Part shown: one piece after another, positions 9,454 to 17,963 of the stretch
Numbering within the stretch: position 1 is the first letter of the stretch
How the letters are laid out: every line of letters begins with the position of its first letter
Assembly: GCA_001275005.1 (NCBI GenBank)
Contig: JWZX01000933.1
Coordinates: 1-20,526, forward strand
DNA length: 20,526 bases
Reading direction: 5' to 3'
From: Chrysochromulina tobinii
Taxonomy: Eukaryota; Haptophyta; Prymnesiales; Chrysochromulinaceae
Notes under the pieces: model-generated
Databases searched by the model: none
What the model was told of the DNA's origin: nothing
Seen by the model: only the letters and a program-made list of their open reading frames with translations
Program-made: the position numbers and the translations under genes

Positions 9454-10128
9454 TCACAGAATCGAGGTGACGCCCGGCTCCCACGGCGTGCACCGCGGGA
9501 TCCAGGCACCCACGCCGGCCCAGTAGGCCCCATACGGCCCACCAAAGCGCCGCTTCAGATCCGTCTCCTCCCAGCCCATCACCATTATCATCGAGACCCA
9601 ATAGATGCCGCCGAACACGAGGATTCCGATTTCGCCGCTGAGGACGCCCTCACCAACGATGAGCAGGACTATGGAATATGTGACTGGATTACGAATGTAT
9701 GCGTAGGGACCACTAGTCACGAGCGCCTTCGGTGGGTCGTGTGATGAGATCGTTCCGTCCGCCTCAGAAAGCTTGGCCGCGGAGGCCGTGAGAAGCCAGA
9801 AGCCCAGTAGCATGAAAAGCACACCAGCGCCAAGCACGGAGAGGCCAGTGATGGAGACTATGCTATGCCCAAAGAGTGGTGACTGCGGCAGCCAGTGCGA
9901 GTGGTGATGGATCGCGTGCGGTAGAAACGCCGGGAAGAAAAGAGCAAAGTTCACGGGCCCGGTGAGCGAGAAAGCCGCCTTGATTTGCCGCAGATAGTGC
10001 ACAGGCTTATGGGTGACCTTGGCCACCGGGGGTTCCAAAACTCGAGAGCTGGCCACAACTCTCGAGCTGGCCAACATGTTTTTGCTGGTGCTGACCTTTG
10101 CTGCGAGGGGCTCCTTCTTGGGTGCCAT
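9454..10128 (-). CDS. Membrane methyltransferase of the ICMT / phospholipid methyltransferase type
   Basis: The first in-frame ATG is at 10128 (MAPKKEPLAAK); upstream codons in this frame are open but have only a TTG. The protein is 224 residues. A basic, Ser-rich N-terminus of about 45 residues may be a targeting sequence. It is followed by hydrophobic helices (PVNFALFFPAFLP; SITGLSVLGAGVLFMLLGFWLL; YSIVLLIVGEGVLSG; ILVFGGIYWVSMIMVMGW). The family signature is clear: SGPYAYIRNPVTYS, then WEETDLKRRFGGPYGAYWAGVGAWIPR. In PF04191/PF04140-like enzymes these segments bind S-adenosylmethionine next to the membrane. The substrate cannot be told from sequence: isoprenylcysteine, phospholipid or another small lipid are possible. 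The style is closer to the short bacterial members than to classical eukaryotic Ste14. It is a single-exon gene, convergent with the giant LRR gene. Confidence 0.82.
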   Translation of the reverse strand: MAPKKEPLAAKVSTSKNMLASSRVVASSRVLEPPVAKVTHKPVHYLRQIKAAFSLTGPVNFALFFPAFLPHAIHHHSHWLPQSPLFGHSIVSITGLSVLGAGVLFMLLGFWLLTASAAKLSEADGTISSHDPPKALVTSGPYAYIRNPVTYSIVLLIVGEGVLSGEIGILVFGGIYWVSMIMVMGWEETDLKRRFGGPYGAYWAGVGAWIPRCTPWEPGVTSIL

Positions 10129-10603
10129 CGAGATTGATGAGCGCGGTGTGAGGGTGCGCCGCCGCGTAGGGTCAGCAACCCCAGAGAGCGATCGATGTGA
10201 GCGTAGTTTCAACTTGGTCAAACTTCTCGAAGGAGAAGCGAGTTCGAGATAGTTTGAGGTGAGAGTCGAGGATGACGCGCAGAGATGCGTATCTCGCTAC
10301 CTAAAAACGCCGATGGTCGCTCAATTTTCATCAAAAGTTCCGTTCTATGGTCACTGTGCTCACTGGGTCTTCTTCAGTATCTCAGAACTGGAGATCAACT
10401 CAGATCTCACATGGTCGGGAGTTTTCTCGGAAATATCGCCTCAGACCCAACCCGACTTTAAGGTCAATGCACAATGGTTGCGGGTTCTTGGGGTTTATCC
10501 AATTGACCCCGGTCAGAGACATTAACAAGACATCGGATTTCTACTCTCTGTTCAAATTGCAATGTAGTGGCAGACTCGCGCCCGCTGCAACCCACACCTC
10601 GAG
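10129..10603. other. Intergenic region between two minus-strand genes, nothing recognised
   Basis: This stretch is less GC-rich than the coding sequence. It must hold the promoter of the methyltransferase (near 10130-10300) and the 3' UTR of the CinA-like gene. No convincing ORF, RNA gene or repeat is visible. Confidence 0.5.
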
Positions 10604-11386
10604 CTAGTCATCAGTCATGCTGTCGTTGAAGACACTGGGCCGTGCACCTTCTGCCCCATTTATTGGGCCCCCTTCGTCCCCTGAAGATGCCACAAAGCGA
10701 TGGTGCAGCACCTCGGCTACCACAGCAGAGCCGAGACCCTGATCATCGTCGCCCTCTAGCCTCCAAAATGGTGTCGCGTCAGCTAGGACGCCACCGGGCA
10801 TCGGAAGTTTGCACGCGTGCGCGATGGCGAGCAGCGCCACGCGGCTGACGACGGCATCCTCGAGAATGCGGCTGCGCGCGCCCTTGGCGAGCGTAAGCGC
10901 GAGCTCGTGGGTGCCCGTCGCCGTACGCACAGCGATGAAGGCCCGGTGTCGGCCGCGCTTCATCGGTTCACTGCGCAGCGCGGCCGTGCAACCCATTCCA
11001 ACAATCGGCAGCCCTTGGGCTCCGCCTTCGCTCGCCGTCAGCTTGAGAGCCCTCTCAAAGGCGGCTGCCGCAAGATCGGACGCGACCTGAGGCGAGCAAA
11101 ATTTGGCTGGCTCGTGGCCGAGCAGCTCGGCGAGGCTGTGCCGCGAGTACGGGACCTGTACATCGAGCACCGAGCGCGAAGCCCCTGCAGTTGCGAGTAG
11201 CCATGGCACGAGCTGCGTGCCGCCGCCGGTGACGAACGCGACAAGCTGCGGCGGCTGTGGCGCCTCGTACAGCGTGCGCACGAAAGCGAGCGCGTCTGAG
11301 CTAGCCGGCAGGCCGGTTGTCACGCTCGCGCCGGCGGTGCTCGCCGCGCGCAGCAGCTGAAGCAAAGAAGCCCGACGAAGCACCAT
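10604..11386 (-). CDS. CinA C-terminal-like (nicotinamide-nucleotide amidase fold) protein, stand-alone
   Basis: The first in-frame ATG is at 11386 (MVLRRASLLQLL); the frame is open further upstream but only from a TTG. The protein is 260 residues. Recognisable segments are LVAFVTGGGTQLVPWLLATAG, VLDVQVPYSRHSLAELLG, FCSPQVASDLAAAAFERAL, VGMGCTAALRSEPMKRGRH, and the C-terminal LTLAKGARSRILEDAVVS. They follow the CinA C-terminal fold: a 'tGG' nucleotide-binding turn, a vpYS motif and a 'GvG.Ta.L' strand. In land plants this form occurs, as I recall, as the N-terminal half of a nucleotidyltransferase-superfamily protein (At2g01220 type). Here the transferase half with its HxGH motif is absent both in this frame and in the region downstream. 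The last about 40 residues are acidic and low-complexity. Whether it is an enzyme is unknown. Confidence 0.75.
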   Translation of the reverse strand: MVLRRASLLQLLRAASTAGASVTTGLPASSDALAFVRTLYEAPQPPQLVAFVTGGGTQLVPWLLATAGASRSVLDVQVPYSRHSLAELLGHEPAKFCSPQVASDLAAAAFERALKLTASEGGAQGLPIVGMGCTAALRSEPMKRGRHRAFIAVRTATGTHELALTLAKGARSRILEDAVVSRVALLAIAHACKLPMPGGVLADATPFWRLEGDDDQGLGSAVVAEVLHHRFVASSGDEGGPINGAEGARPSVFNDSMTDD

Positions 11387-11542
11387 CGCAGTTTGTATCG
11401 TTTCCCAGGATTCCTCAGGTGTGAAGTTCAAAGGAATGGGGCCCTAATCCCCAGAGTGCCCCAAAGGGTCCTGGCTGCACCGCTCAGGCTCAGGGCTCAG
11501 GCTCACTCACCTCTGACTCCTGTACATGTACGTGTACAGACT

Positions 11543-11619
11543 AGTCAAGTCAAGTCTCTATACATACACAACAGACAACCATACGGAAGCCTGACATGAC
11601 TTGACTTGACTTGACTTAG
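11543..11619. repeat. Inverted repeat of GACTT units
   Basis: The left arm AGTCAAGTCAAGTC (11543-11556) is the exact reverse complement of GACTTGACTTGACT (11598-11611). The right arm has an extra GACTT unit, so pairing can slip by 5 bases (11603-11616). The loop is about 41 nt. It is upstream of the CinA-like gene and could form a cruciform or hairpin. Confidence 0.8.
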
Positions 11620-11946
11620 GACAGAGTACGGACTACGGCACGCTTGACGCTCTGACTCCGTGCGGGTGGCGGGCTGGCGGGCTCTGGCGGCTGGGTGCCT
11701 GCGGCGTGAGGCTTTAAGTGAGGCTGCGGCCTGCGGCGGGTCCGCAGACGCACCGCACGGTCCGCTGTCGGGTCCCTGGGTCGACTCGCACCGCCGCGGT
11801 TCGGAAATCGACAAGAGACATCTTTCTATTAACTATTAACTATTATATGATCCACGATCAATACGTTCTTATCAATACGTCTTATAACGACATCTAAGTA
11901 ACGGTCGCACCCGCTCTCGCGGTTGACACCCTCTTCCGGCAGTGTC

Positions 11947-11954
11947 TATATAAA
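11947..11954 (+). promoter_or_regulatory. TATA box (TATATAAA), plus strand
   Basis: CTATATAAACC is a near-perfect TATA element in an otherwise GC-rich region. A plus-strand transcript would start near 11980. No plus-strand protein gene is supported downstream before the minus-strand FAS1 exons, so it may drive a non-coding or antisense transcript, or be fortuitous. Confidence 0.4.
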
Positions 11955-12263
11955 CCGGAATACAGCCGTCGTGTCAATCCTCCACTGTCCGGCACCTCGA
12001 TCGCGACGCCAAGTCGCCAAAACACGCAAAACACAGCGCACGCCGCGCAGACGCTGCGGCTCTCACAAATTCAACCTTTTCATTGTGGACTCGCCCGGCG
12101 GCGCGCTGCCAGTCGGGCCACGCCCCTCAGCCCTCACGTGGCACATGCACTTGAAACGGTGGCGCCGCCTGCGCGTTCGCTTTGGGCGGCTGCGGCACCA
12201 TCGACCTCATCCCTGGACCCCTGATGCATGCCGTCGAACCGTCCCGTACGCTCGCACCACTGC

Positions 12264-13839
12264 CTACGAAAAGCCCGACGCCATCGCGCACAGGAGCGCT
12301 GCCGTGTCGGTCTCCTCGCCCCCCCCCTTGGCCGGCCTTGGCTCGAACGCGAGACGCGGCATGTTGAGCGCCTGCTCGTGCTGCGTCCCCTCTCCATCCT
12401 CTGAACGGCCCGAGTCGCCGCTGCACCCTGCGGCGGTGGCCTCCTCGCGCGCGGTGAGCGGCATCGGCCGGCCGCGCGAGCGAGCGTACTGCGTACGCCG
12501 ATAGTTCTGCGACGCGAGGACGGCACGGGGTCAGCAAGGGGTCGATCGGGGCGCAATGTCGATCGGTGGCTCCAAGGGAGGCGAGGCAGGCACAGGGCAG
12601 CGGCGAGGGTGCGGCACCTTCTCCTCAATAGGAAGCATGTGGAAGGAGTTGCGCACGACAAGCGGCGTGGCCATGTGCTGCCACGTCACGTACGACTGCG
12701 TCGCCGTGTTCCACACGGAGAAGAGCAGTCGGTATCGATTGTTGCCAATCTCAGCGTCTACACCGCGCCGCTTTGCGAGCGACGGTGGCTTGGTGAGCAC
12801 GGTGATCTCAGTGAACGCGAGCCGCTGCTCGCCCTCGAGGGGCTTGATAGAGCGTGTATGGCCTCGCAGCCCGTCCGGGATCAGCGAGCCCGTCGCCGCG
12901 TGCAAAAGGCAGCCGTGGACCTCGTACTCGTTGCCTGCGAGCGCAACGGCAGGGTGGGGATGGGCGTGTGAACGTCGTTCACGCGGTCCGTGGGGACGAC
13001 TTGGAGGTGGCCGGCGCGGCCGGTGGCCACGCAAAACGTGTGCGCCCGCGAGCGGAGGTGCCGGGCGAGCGGCGGCGCCGGGCTGGGCGTGGCGGGAGGC
13101 GGGGGCGGCGACGTTTGCTCAGAGGGGGAAAACGGGCGTTCGTGGGGGGGGTGTGCGTACCGGTGTTGGAGTTGCCGCCGACAGTCGAGACGACGGGCGA
13201 AGGCTGCAGCGACTTTTTCCAGACCTGCTCTGTGTGAGAGTCACGCACGAGCCAGAGTACCATCATGACCGAGGTGAGCTCCTGGATCATGCCGCCCTCA
13301 AAGGCGAGGTCGGTGCGCCCAAAGCATGCAGTTCCCACGCAGGTGTGGCTGTCCTCCTCGTACACGGCGTGCGTCTGGCCGGCAATGGCGACGGCGCACT
13401 CCTTGTCCTTGAGGCCCTCGAGGGTGAATGTCCCCGTGCACAGGTGCCCAAGCAGCAGCGATCGCACCAGCCGCACATCGGTACGCACTTCCTCAGGCAC
13501 TTGCGCGAACGCATCGTCGGTAGGTGCGAGGATCGTCACCCCGGCCGCCGAGTATCGAAGCAGCTCCTCGCGCAGGCCCGCAAACGCGAGCGCATCGCAA
13601 AAGGCGACGAGGCCCAGGCTGCGCATGCGCTCCTCAGCCGCGTATTGGGCTGGGGCCGCGGCATGAGCACCGTCTGTGAACTGTGAAATGTTCGGGTCGA
13701 CCGGCGTGGACGGGCACTCGTCCTTGGCGGTAGCCACCTTGGCCGAGGTGAGTGACTCCACTTGTGACAACATGGGCAGCGTCGCTTGGCGCTTGGCCGA
13801 AGGCTCGTCCTCCGCATCGGGGTTGTGAAGTGCGGTCAT
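12264..13839 (-). CDS. FAS1 (fasciclin)-like domain protein, three exons
   Basis: Exon 1 is 13839-13161 (ATG at 13839), exon 2 is 12934-12618, and exon 3 is 12506-12264 (TAG), giving 412 residues. Exon junctions keep frame: phase 1 then phase 0. Residues about 75-190 resemble a fasciclin domain: FCDALAFAGLREELL, VTILAPTDDAFAQVPEEV, LLLGHLCTG. FAS1 proteins are usually secreted adhesion proteins, but the N-terminus here (MTALHNPDAEDEPSAKRQ) is hydrophilic and lacks a signal peptide. Exon 2 encodes a second beta-rich region (CLLHAATGSLIPDGL, LAFTEITVLTKPP, NRYRLLFSVWN, ATPLVVRNSFHMLP) whose strand pattern vaguely recalls p53/Rel-type immunoglobulin-like DNA-binding domains; this is a weak guess. 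A basic patch (NYRRTQYARSRGRP) follows at the start of exon 3. Function unknown; the gene model is well supported by the splice sites. Confidence 0.72.
12507..12617 (-). other. Intron 2 of the FAS1-like gene, 111 nt
   Basis: On the minus strand the donor is GAGAAG|GTGCCG and the acceptor is CGCGTCGCAG|AACTAT. It is phase 0 and joins IEEK to NYRRTQ. Without it the frame runs into a Pro-rich, non-conserved tail that stops at 12531. Confidence 0.65.
12935..13160 (-). other. Intron 1 of the FAS1-like gene, 226 nt
   Basis: On the minus strand the donor is AACACCG|GTACGC and the acceptor is TTGCGCTCGCAG|GCAACG. It is phase 1 and joins NSNTG to NEYEVHG. The unspliced frame instead reads a low-complexity Arg/Pro tail. 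Confidence 0.75.
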
Positions 13840-14089
13840 GGGCTGCTTTTGTAGTGAAGAGGAGCTGGACCCGTTGAGGAGAGAAGGGGCTCCCCCAAAA
13901 CCGTTCCCCCTTTTTTCTCATTGTGAAATTGGCGTGCCACTTACCAAATTGAGGAGCGGTGGTCGTCGCATTTTGGGCGGACCATTTCAGGGAGTTCTAG
14001 TGCGCCGCAATGTCTAAATTGCAAGTCAGTCTAGTTCCTACATTTCTACACAATCGCGCACTTCACTCTAAGAGACAGTGCACGAGTCT

Positions 14090-15460
14090 CTACACCGTAG
14101 TGCTATAGGTCGTGCCCGTCGCGTCAAGATTGGGCGGCGCAGCCGGCGCGGCTGATGGCGCCCCCCCGCTGATGCCCTCCGCCCACGACAGTGCCGAGTG
14201 CGACGTCGTCGACCGTTGTATACGGTACGTTGGCTGCTCGGGTGCCGCGCCGTAGAGCAACTTCGTCGACTCCGACGGAAGCCGCTCCACGCCCGAGCCT
14301 CCGCCAAGGCCGCCGCCAAGGCCGCCGCCGGTGCCGCCGCCGCCACCACCGCCGTGTTCGGCCACGGCTGCGGCGAAGCGCTGCCAGAAGCTCCATCCGC
14401 CGACGAGTCGGCGGGCCTTGCGCAGGCAGCCCATCAGCGCCGGACAGCACCGCTCGGCGTCCGCGCCAGTGCCGTCGAGGCGCGCCTCGATGCAGGCCAT
14501 GTCGATTCCGCTGTTCGACATATCGAGGCACACGCGCTCGCCGTCACCGAAGATGCGAGTCGGCCACGCAGCGAGCAGCAAGAGCCCGACCATGATGGGC
14601 AGCACGCCCGTCGCGTAGAAGATGAACAATCGGTTGGCGCTCATGCCCGTATACTCGGAGAGCACTAGGGCCGACGAGAGGGCCGAGGTGAGCAGCGAGA
14701 ACGCCTCGTAGGTGGTTACCAGCTGGAGCGCCGAGCCCGTGCGGAGCGCGTACGCGAGCAGCGCGAGCGAGACGAGGTGGATGGACACTGTCACGAGCAG
14801 CAGCCCTGCTGTGGACATGAGGACGCTGAGCGCGCAGCCCGTGGCGCGCGTGGTGCACTCGAGCAGCTCCATGGCGACCTTCGTGACCCACATGTTGCCC
14901 GAGCAGCTGCCTCCGAGCGCGGCCATCAGAACCGGCCGGAGTGACACGTCCAGCACCTGGCTGCCGCGCCGCGTGAGCAGCGCCCACGCCGAGAAGGAGA
15001 GCCAACCTCCGAGCCCCGCGTAGTACACGATTGCCGACGGCTGCAGCAGCAGGTTCCAGTAGTCGGCCGCGCTGTAGTTGTACTGCAGGTGGTTGCCAAA
15101 GGCCACAGACGCCGCCGAGCCCATCACGATTACGAGCACTCCACACGCGCGGCTCACAGTGAGCGTCTCATGCAGCAGGATCGTGGCACCGAGCACGTTG
15201 AACGAGATGATGTAGCCTGACGATGCAGATAAGATCTGCTGTGAGGTGAAGATGTACGCGGTCGTGTCGAGAACCGGGTAGAACACCATCGAGAGCAGGC
15301 TGCCCATGGCGTACCACTTGACCGGATCACGGCTCATGGCGGCATACCGCCACATCAGCTTGCCCGATGCGGACAGGCCCGCGCCAAAGCCCTCGAGCAG
15401 CACGCCCACCCACCACGAATTGTCGATGGTAGGGGTGAGGGTGAGGGCTCGCAGCGCCAT
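14090..15460 (-). CDS. NIPA-like / drug-metabolite-transporter superfamily membrane protein
   Basis: I start it at the ATG at 15460 (MALRALTLTPTIDNSWW), just before the first membrane segment, giving 456 residues. The open frame continues upstream to an ATG at 15790, but that part overlaps the divergent gene and looks non-conserved. Eight or nine hydrophobic helices follow, including WWVGVLLEGFGAGLSASGK, AYIFTSQQILSASSGYIISF and the typical motif ATILLHETLTVSRACGVLVIVMGS, which parallels 'v.ly.fL.E.l...q..G..li..G' of DMT and NIPA proteins. NIPA proteins move Mg2+ in animals and plants; other DMT members move sugars or metabolites, so the substrate is open. The hydrophilic C-terminus (about 110 residues) contains a Gly-rich run (GGGG, GGGLGGGLGGG) and Ser/Thr-rich stretches. 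It is a single exon and shares a short divergent promoter with the SAP-LRR gene. Confidence 0.78.
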   Translation of the reverse strand: MALRALTLTPTIDNSWWVGVLLEGFGAGLSASGKLMWRYAAMSRDPVKWYAMGSLLSMVFYPVLDTTAYIFTSQQILSASSGYIISFNVLGATILLHETLTVSRACGVLVIVMGSAASVAFGNHLQYNYSAADYWNLLLQPSAIVYYAGLGGWLSFSAWALLTRRGSQVLDVSLRPVLMAALGGSCSGNMWVTKVAMELLECTTRATGCALSVLMSTAGLLLVTVSIHLVSLALLAYALRTGSALQLVTTYEAFSLLTSALSSALVLSEYTGMSANRLFIFYATGVLPIMVGLLLLAAWPTRIFGDGERVCLDMSNSGIDMACIEARLDGTGADAERCCPALMGCLRKARRLVGGWSFWQRFAAAVAEHGGGGGGGTGGGLGGGLGGGSGVERLPSESTKLLYGAAPEQPTYRIQRSTTSHSALSWAEGISGGAPSAAPAAPPNLDATGTTYSTTV

Positions 15461-15740
15461 GCGGCGGGGCCGCCAAGAGGGATTTCCTTTTTTGTCATAG
15501 TTCTTTCCAAGGGTACCAACCTGCACTGACACCTGGCAGATGTCGCGTGAGACGCGTGAAATTTGATGTTGACGTTTGAAGTGATTGCATTCGAAAACGC
15601 ATTCTGCGATCGAGAAATGCGAGCGACGTCGGCCGAGAAGCAGGAGGAGGCGCCCACGGCAAAGAAGGCCAAAGACGAGGAGCCACGTGCGAGCGCGAGA
15701 CGGAGAGGTGGCCACGTTGTCGCGCGATGCAGCCCGACTC
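15461..15740. promoter_or_regulatory. Divergent promoter region of the NIPA-like and SAP-LRR genes
   Basis: The two genes point away from each other across about 280 bp. No TATA box is evident. A plus-strand ATG at 15617 opens a Lys/Glu-rich frame (MRATSAEKQEEAPTAKKAKDEE) that may be the true N-terminus of the SAP-LRR protein, but it is out of frame with the rest. Confidence 0.45.
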
Positions 15741-17691
15741 ATGGGCACCTTGAGGGATCTGATGGACCTCGCCACCTCCGAGGATGGCATCTATCCCATG
15801 CCCACGATCATGGCCTCGACGCTTCAGATGGTGTGCAAGCTGAATGCCCCAGACTACACGTGGCCGAGCTCTGACGAGCCTTTGCTCTACCAGCTCATCC
15901 AGCTCATCGAGGACACCCTCTTTCTCGACGCCCCCATCGCGCTCAAGCACATCCAGCGCGTGATCGCCTCCCGACTCAACAGCAAGCGCGCTCCCGAACT
16001 AGGCGCGCTGCTCAGCGCGGGTGGTGACTTTGGCAGCGCGGAGGAGCACGCGTCGCATCACGCTGCGCCCGTCGACGGGCAGCGTGCTGACGAGCTTCGT
16101 AAGCGTTACAGTCGGATGCGCGTTCAGGAGCTGCGCTGGAAGCTGCGCAAGCTTGGCCTCACGACCGACGGCACCAAGCCCGTGCTCATCGGGCGCCTCA
16201 TCGAGATGGCGAATGCAGCGGCGTCAATCGCCGAGCCGGCTTTTGTACCGGAAGACGTTCTGGAGGCGCCGCAGCAGCCGGCCAGCTCCACGTTACCGCC
16301 CGAGCCGCTGCAGCAGCCCTCGTTCTCGGCGGACGCCATGGAGGCTGCTCTGGGCCTGGTGGACGTGGCCACGTTGGTGGAGCTCAAGGGCGTGAGTCGA
16401 TCTTGGCGGGCGCTGGCGCAAGGTGTCCTCTGCTCGCGCCTGTGCCGCCGCGACGGGCAGCCAGTACCCACACGTCTGGATGAGATCACCGACCTTGACG
16501 TGGAGCAGCTCATCGAGGCCGGCCGCCCCGGGGACGCGTCCGTAGCGGGGCGGATGCTGCCTGGGCTTGCGCGCCTCCATGGCTACGGTCATGTGGTGGA
16601 CGTGGCCGCCGTTCGGGCCGCGGATCTGCAATGCGGGATGGGCGACTGGCGCCGCCCTTCCTTGCTACATGGTGCTGCTAAGGATGCTCTCAACAGCTGC
16701 ATCTCAGGCGAGGGAGAGCCACCGTTGAGGCTGACGATCGCAGCCGTTGCCTGTGCGGGCTCAGGAGTCATTTGCGGCATTCCTGTGCAGCAACTGCGCG
16801 AGGACAGCGTCACGGAGCTCAACTTGTCCGATAGGGGGCTCCATGTGCCTGCGGCCATGCTTGTCGCCTATCTCATTCCTGCTACGTCGGTGCTCAAGAG
16901 CTGCAACTTGCTCAAGAACAGGTTCGACGTTGAGTTGGCCAAGAATCTCGCCAAGATGGGTGCGGAGATGGGCATCATGCTCTCGGGCATGACGCGCAAC
17001 CAGACGGCGGCCGACTTCTGGGGCCAGAGCCTACAACCCGCCGACGCCATCCTGATCGCGTCTGACCTGCAGTTCATGGCGGTGGTGACCACCCTGCACC
17101 TGGGCGTGAACCAGATCCGTGCAGAGGGAGCCATCGCGATTGCGGAGGCGCTGAAGGTCAACGCAGTCTTGACCCGCTTGGACTTGGCCTCCGACAACAT
17201 CGGGGTCGAGGGTGCCAAGGCGATCGCGGAGGCGCTGAAGGTCAACGCCGTTGTGACCACCCTCGAACTCGAGAACAACAAGATCGGGGATGAGGGTGCC
17301 ATCGCAATCGCGGAGGCGCTGAAGGTCAACGCGGCCGTGACCGAGCTATTGCTCGACGTCAACGAGATCGGTGACGAGGGAGCCATCGCGATCGCGGAGG
17401 CGCTGAAGGTCAACGCGGTGGTGACCACCCTCTCCCTCAGCGGCAACAAGATCGGCGATGAGGGTGCCGATTGCGATCGCGGAGGCGCTGAAGGTCAACG
17501 CGGTCCTTACCGTTCTCTGGCTTTCGGGCAACGAGATCGGGGACGAGGGCGCTAAGGCAATCGCGGAGGCGCTGAAGGTCAACGCGGTCCTGACCAAATT
17601 GGACATCCGGTACAACAGCATGGGAGATGCAGGTGGAAAAGCGGTGCGAGATGCGGTGAAGGGCCGGAGTGGATTTGTGTTGGAGCTGTAG
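15741..17691 (+). pseudogene. SAP / F-box-like / LRR protein with a one-base frameshift in the repeats
   Basis: The first in-frame ATG is 15741 (MGTLRDLMDLATSEDG). An N-terminal helical region is followed by a SAP motif at 16116-16211 (MRVQELRWKLRKLGL..G.K..LI.RL), known from DNA/RNA-binding and some ligase proteins. An F-box-like segment comes next at about 16323-16430 (LGLVDVATLVELKGVSRSWRAL), then an LRR cap (ADFWGQSLQPADAILIASDL) and seven 28-residue LRRs from 17085. In the fifth repeat an extra G near 17469 (GCCGATTGCG where sister repeats have GCC-AT) shifts the frame, so the direct product stops at 17555; the shifted frame continues with two more perfect repeats and a normal C-terminus (VLEL) to a stop at 17689-17691. 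A sequencing error is as likely as a real mutation, so the gene may be intact. SAP plus F-box plus LRR suggests a substrate adaptor of a ubiquitin ligase; this is inferred. Confidence 0.75.
17085..17673 (+). repeat. Seven tandem 84-bp LRR units
   Basis: Units begin at 17085, 17169, 17253, 17337, 17421, 17506 and 17590. Each encodes V/LT.L.L..N.IG.EGA.AIAEALKVNA. The part coding for EALKVNA (GGAGGCGCTGAAGGTCAACG) is identical at DNA level in the first six units, which points to recent expansion or gene conversion. The spacing is 84 except for the fifth unit, which is 85 because of the extra base. Confidence 0.92.
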
Positions 17692-17963
17692 GAAATGATT
17701 GTGCGAGCATTGTGAACATGTGTGGATCGCTGCTGTGGGTGCTGTGTAGTTATCTCCTAATTTGGCAGTAGGCGTTTTCAGATAATATGGTGCGGCTGAA
17801 TTTTTTGCAACGCTTAAGCAGGCAGTCTAACGCGTTTTGGGTGGTCGGGGTAGGGTCGGTGAATCCATGCGTCCAAATTAGCGCACGCTCTCACATACCC
17901 GACCCACCTCAATGTACCTCAATGACCCACGACCCGAGCGACCTGTGACTGCTACAAACGCGC
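17692..17963. other. Convergent intergenic region, nothing recognised
   Basis: This stretch contains the presumed 3' UTRs of the LRR gene and the shikimate-dehydrogenase-like gene. It is less GC-rich and has a small duplicated motif (ACCTCAATG near 17906-17925). No gene or RNA is seen. Confidence 0.5.

Larger units (their letters stand above)
11387..12263. other. Intergenic region rich in small repeats and one TATA element
   Basis: This 877-bp stretch lies upstream of the CinA-like gene and beyond the stop of the FAS1 gene. It holds a TGTACATGTA / GTGTACA palindrome cluster (11519-11540), a long inverted repeat (11543-11619), an AT-rich island with CTATTAA repeats (11826-11845), a duplicated ATCAATACGT (11857-11866 and 11871-11880), and a TATA box (11947-11954). 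The open plus frame after the TATA box begins without an ATG and looks like nothing known. Confidence 0.6.

Noticed and set aside
11923-12504. 193-residue plus-strand ORF after the TATA box
   Set aside because: It opens with TTG rather than ATG, starts upstream of the TATA box, and overlaps exon 3 of the minus-strand gene.
12556-13686. 376-residue plus-strand ORF
   Set aside because: It is antisense to the FAS1-like exons, which have domain and splice-site support; its own translation shows no family.
15461-15790. 110-residue N-terminal extension of the NIPA-like protein
   Set aside because: It overlaps the divergent SAP-LRR gene, reads like reverse-strand noise, and the membrane domain starts right after the ATG at 15460.
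16868-17449. 193-residue repetitive minus-strand ORF (ALTFSASAIA repeats)
   Set aside because: It is the antisense reading of the LRR repeats and has no independent support.
17085-17673. Regular repeats considered as a CRISPR-like array or satellite
   Set aside because: The 84-bp periodicity is coding LRR in a eukaryotic gene; the variable part codes for LRR strands, not spacers.
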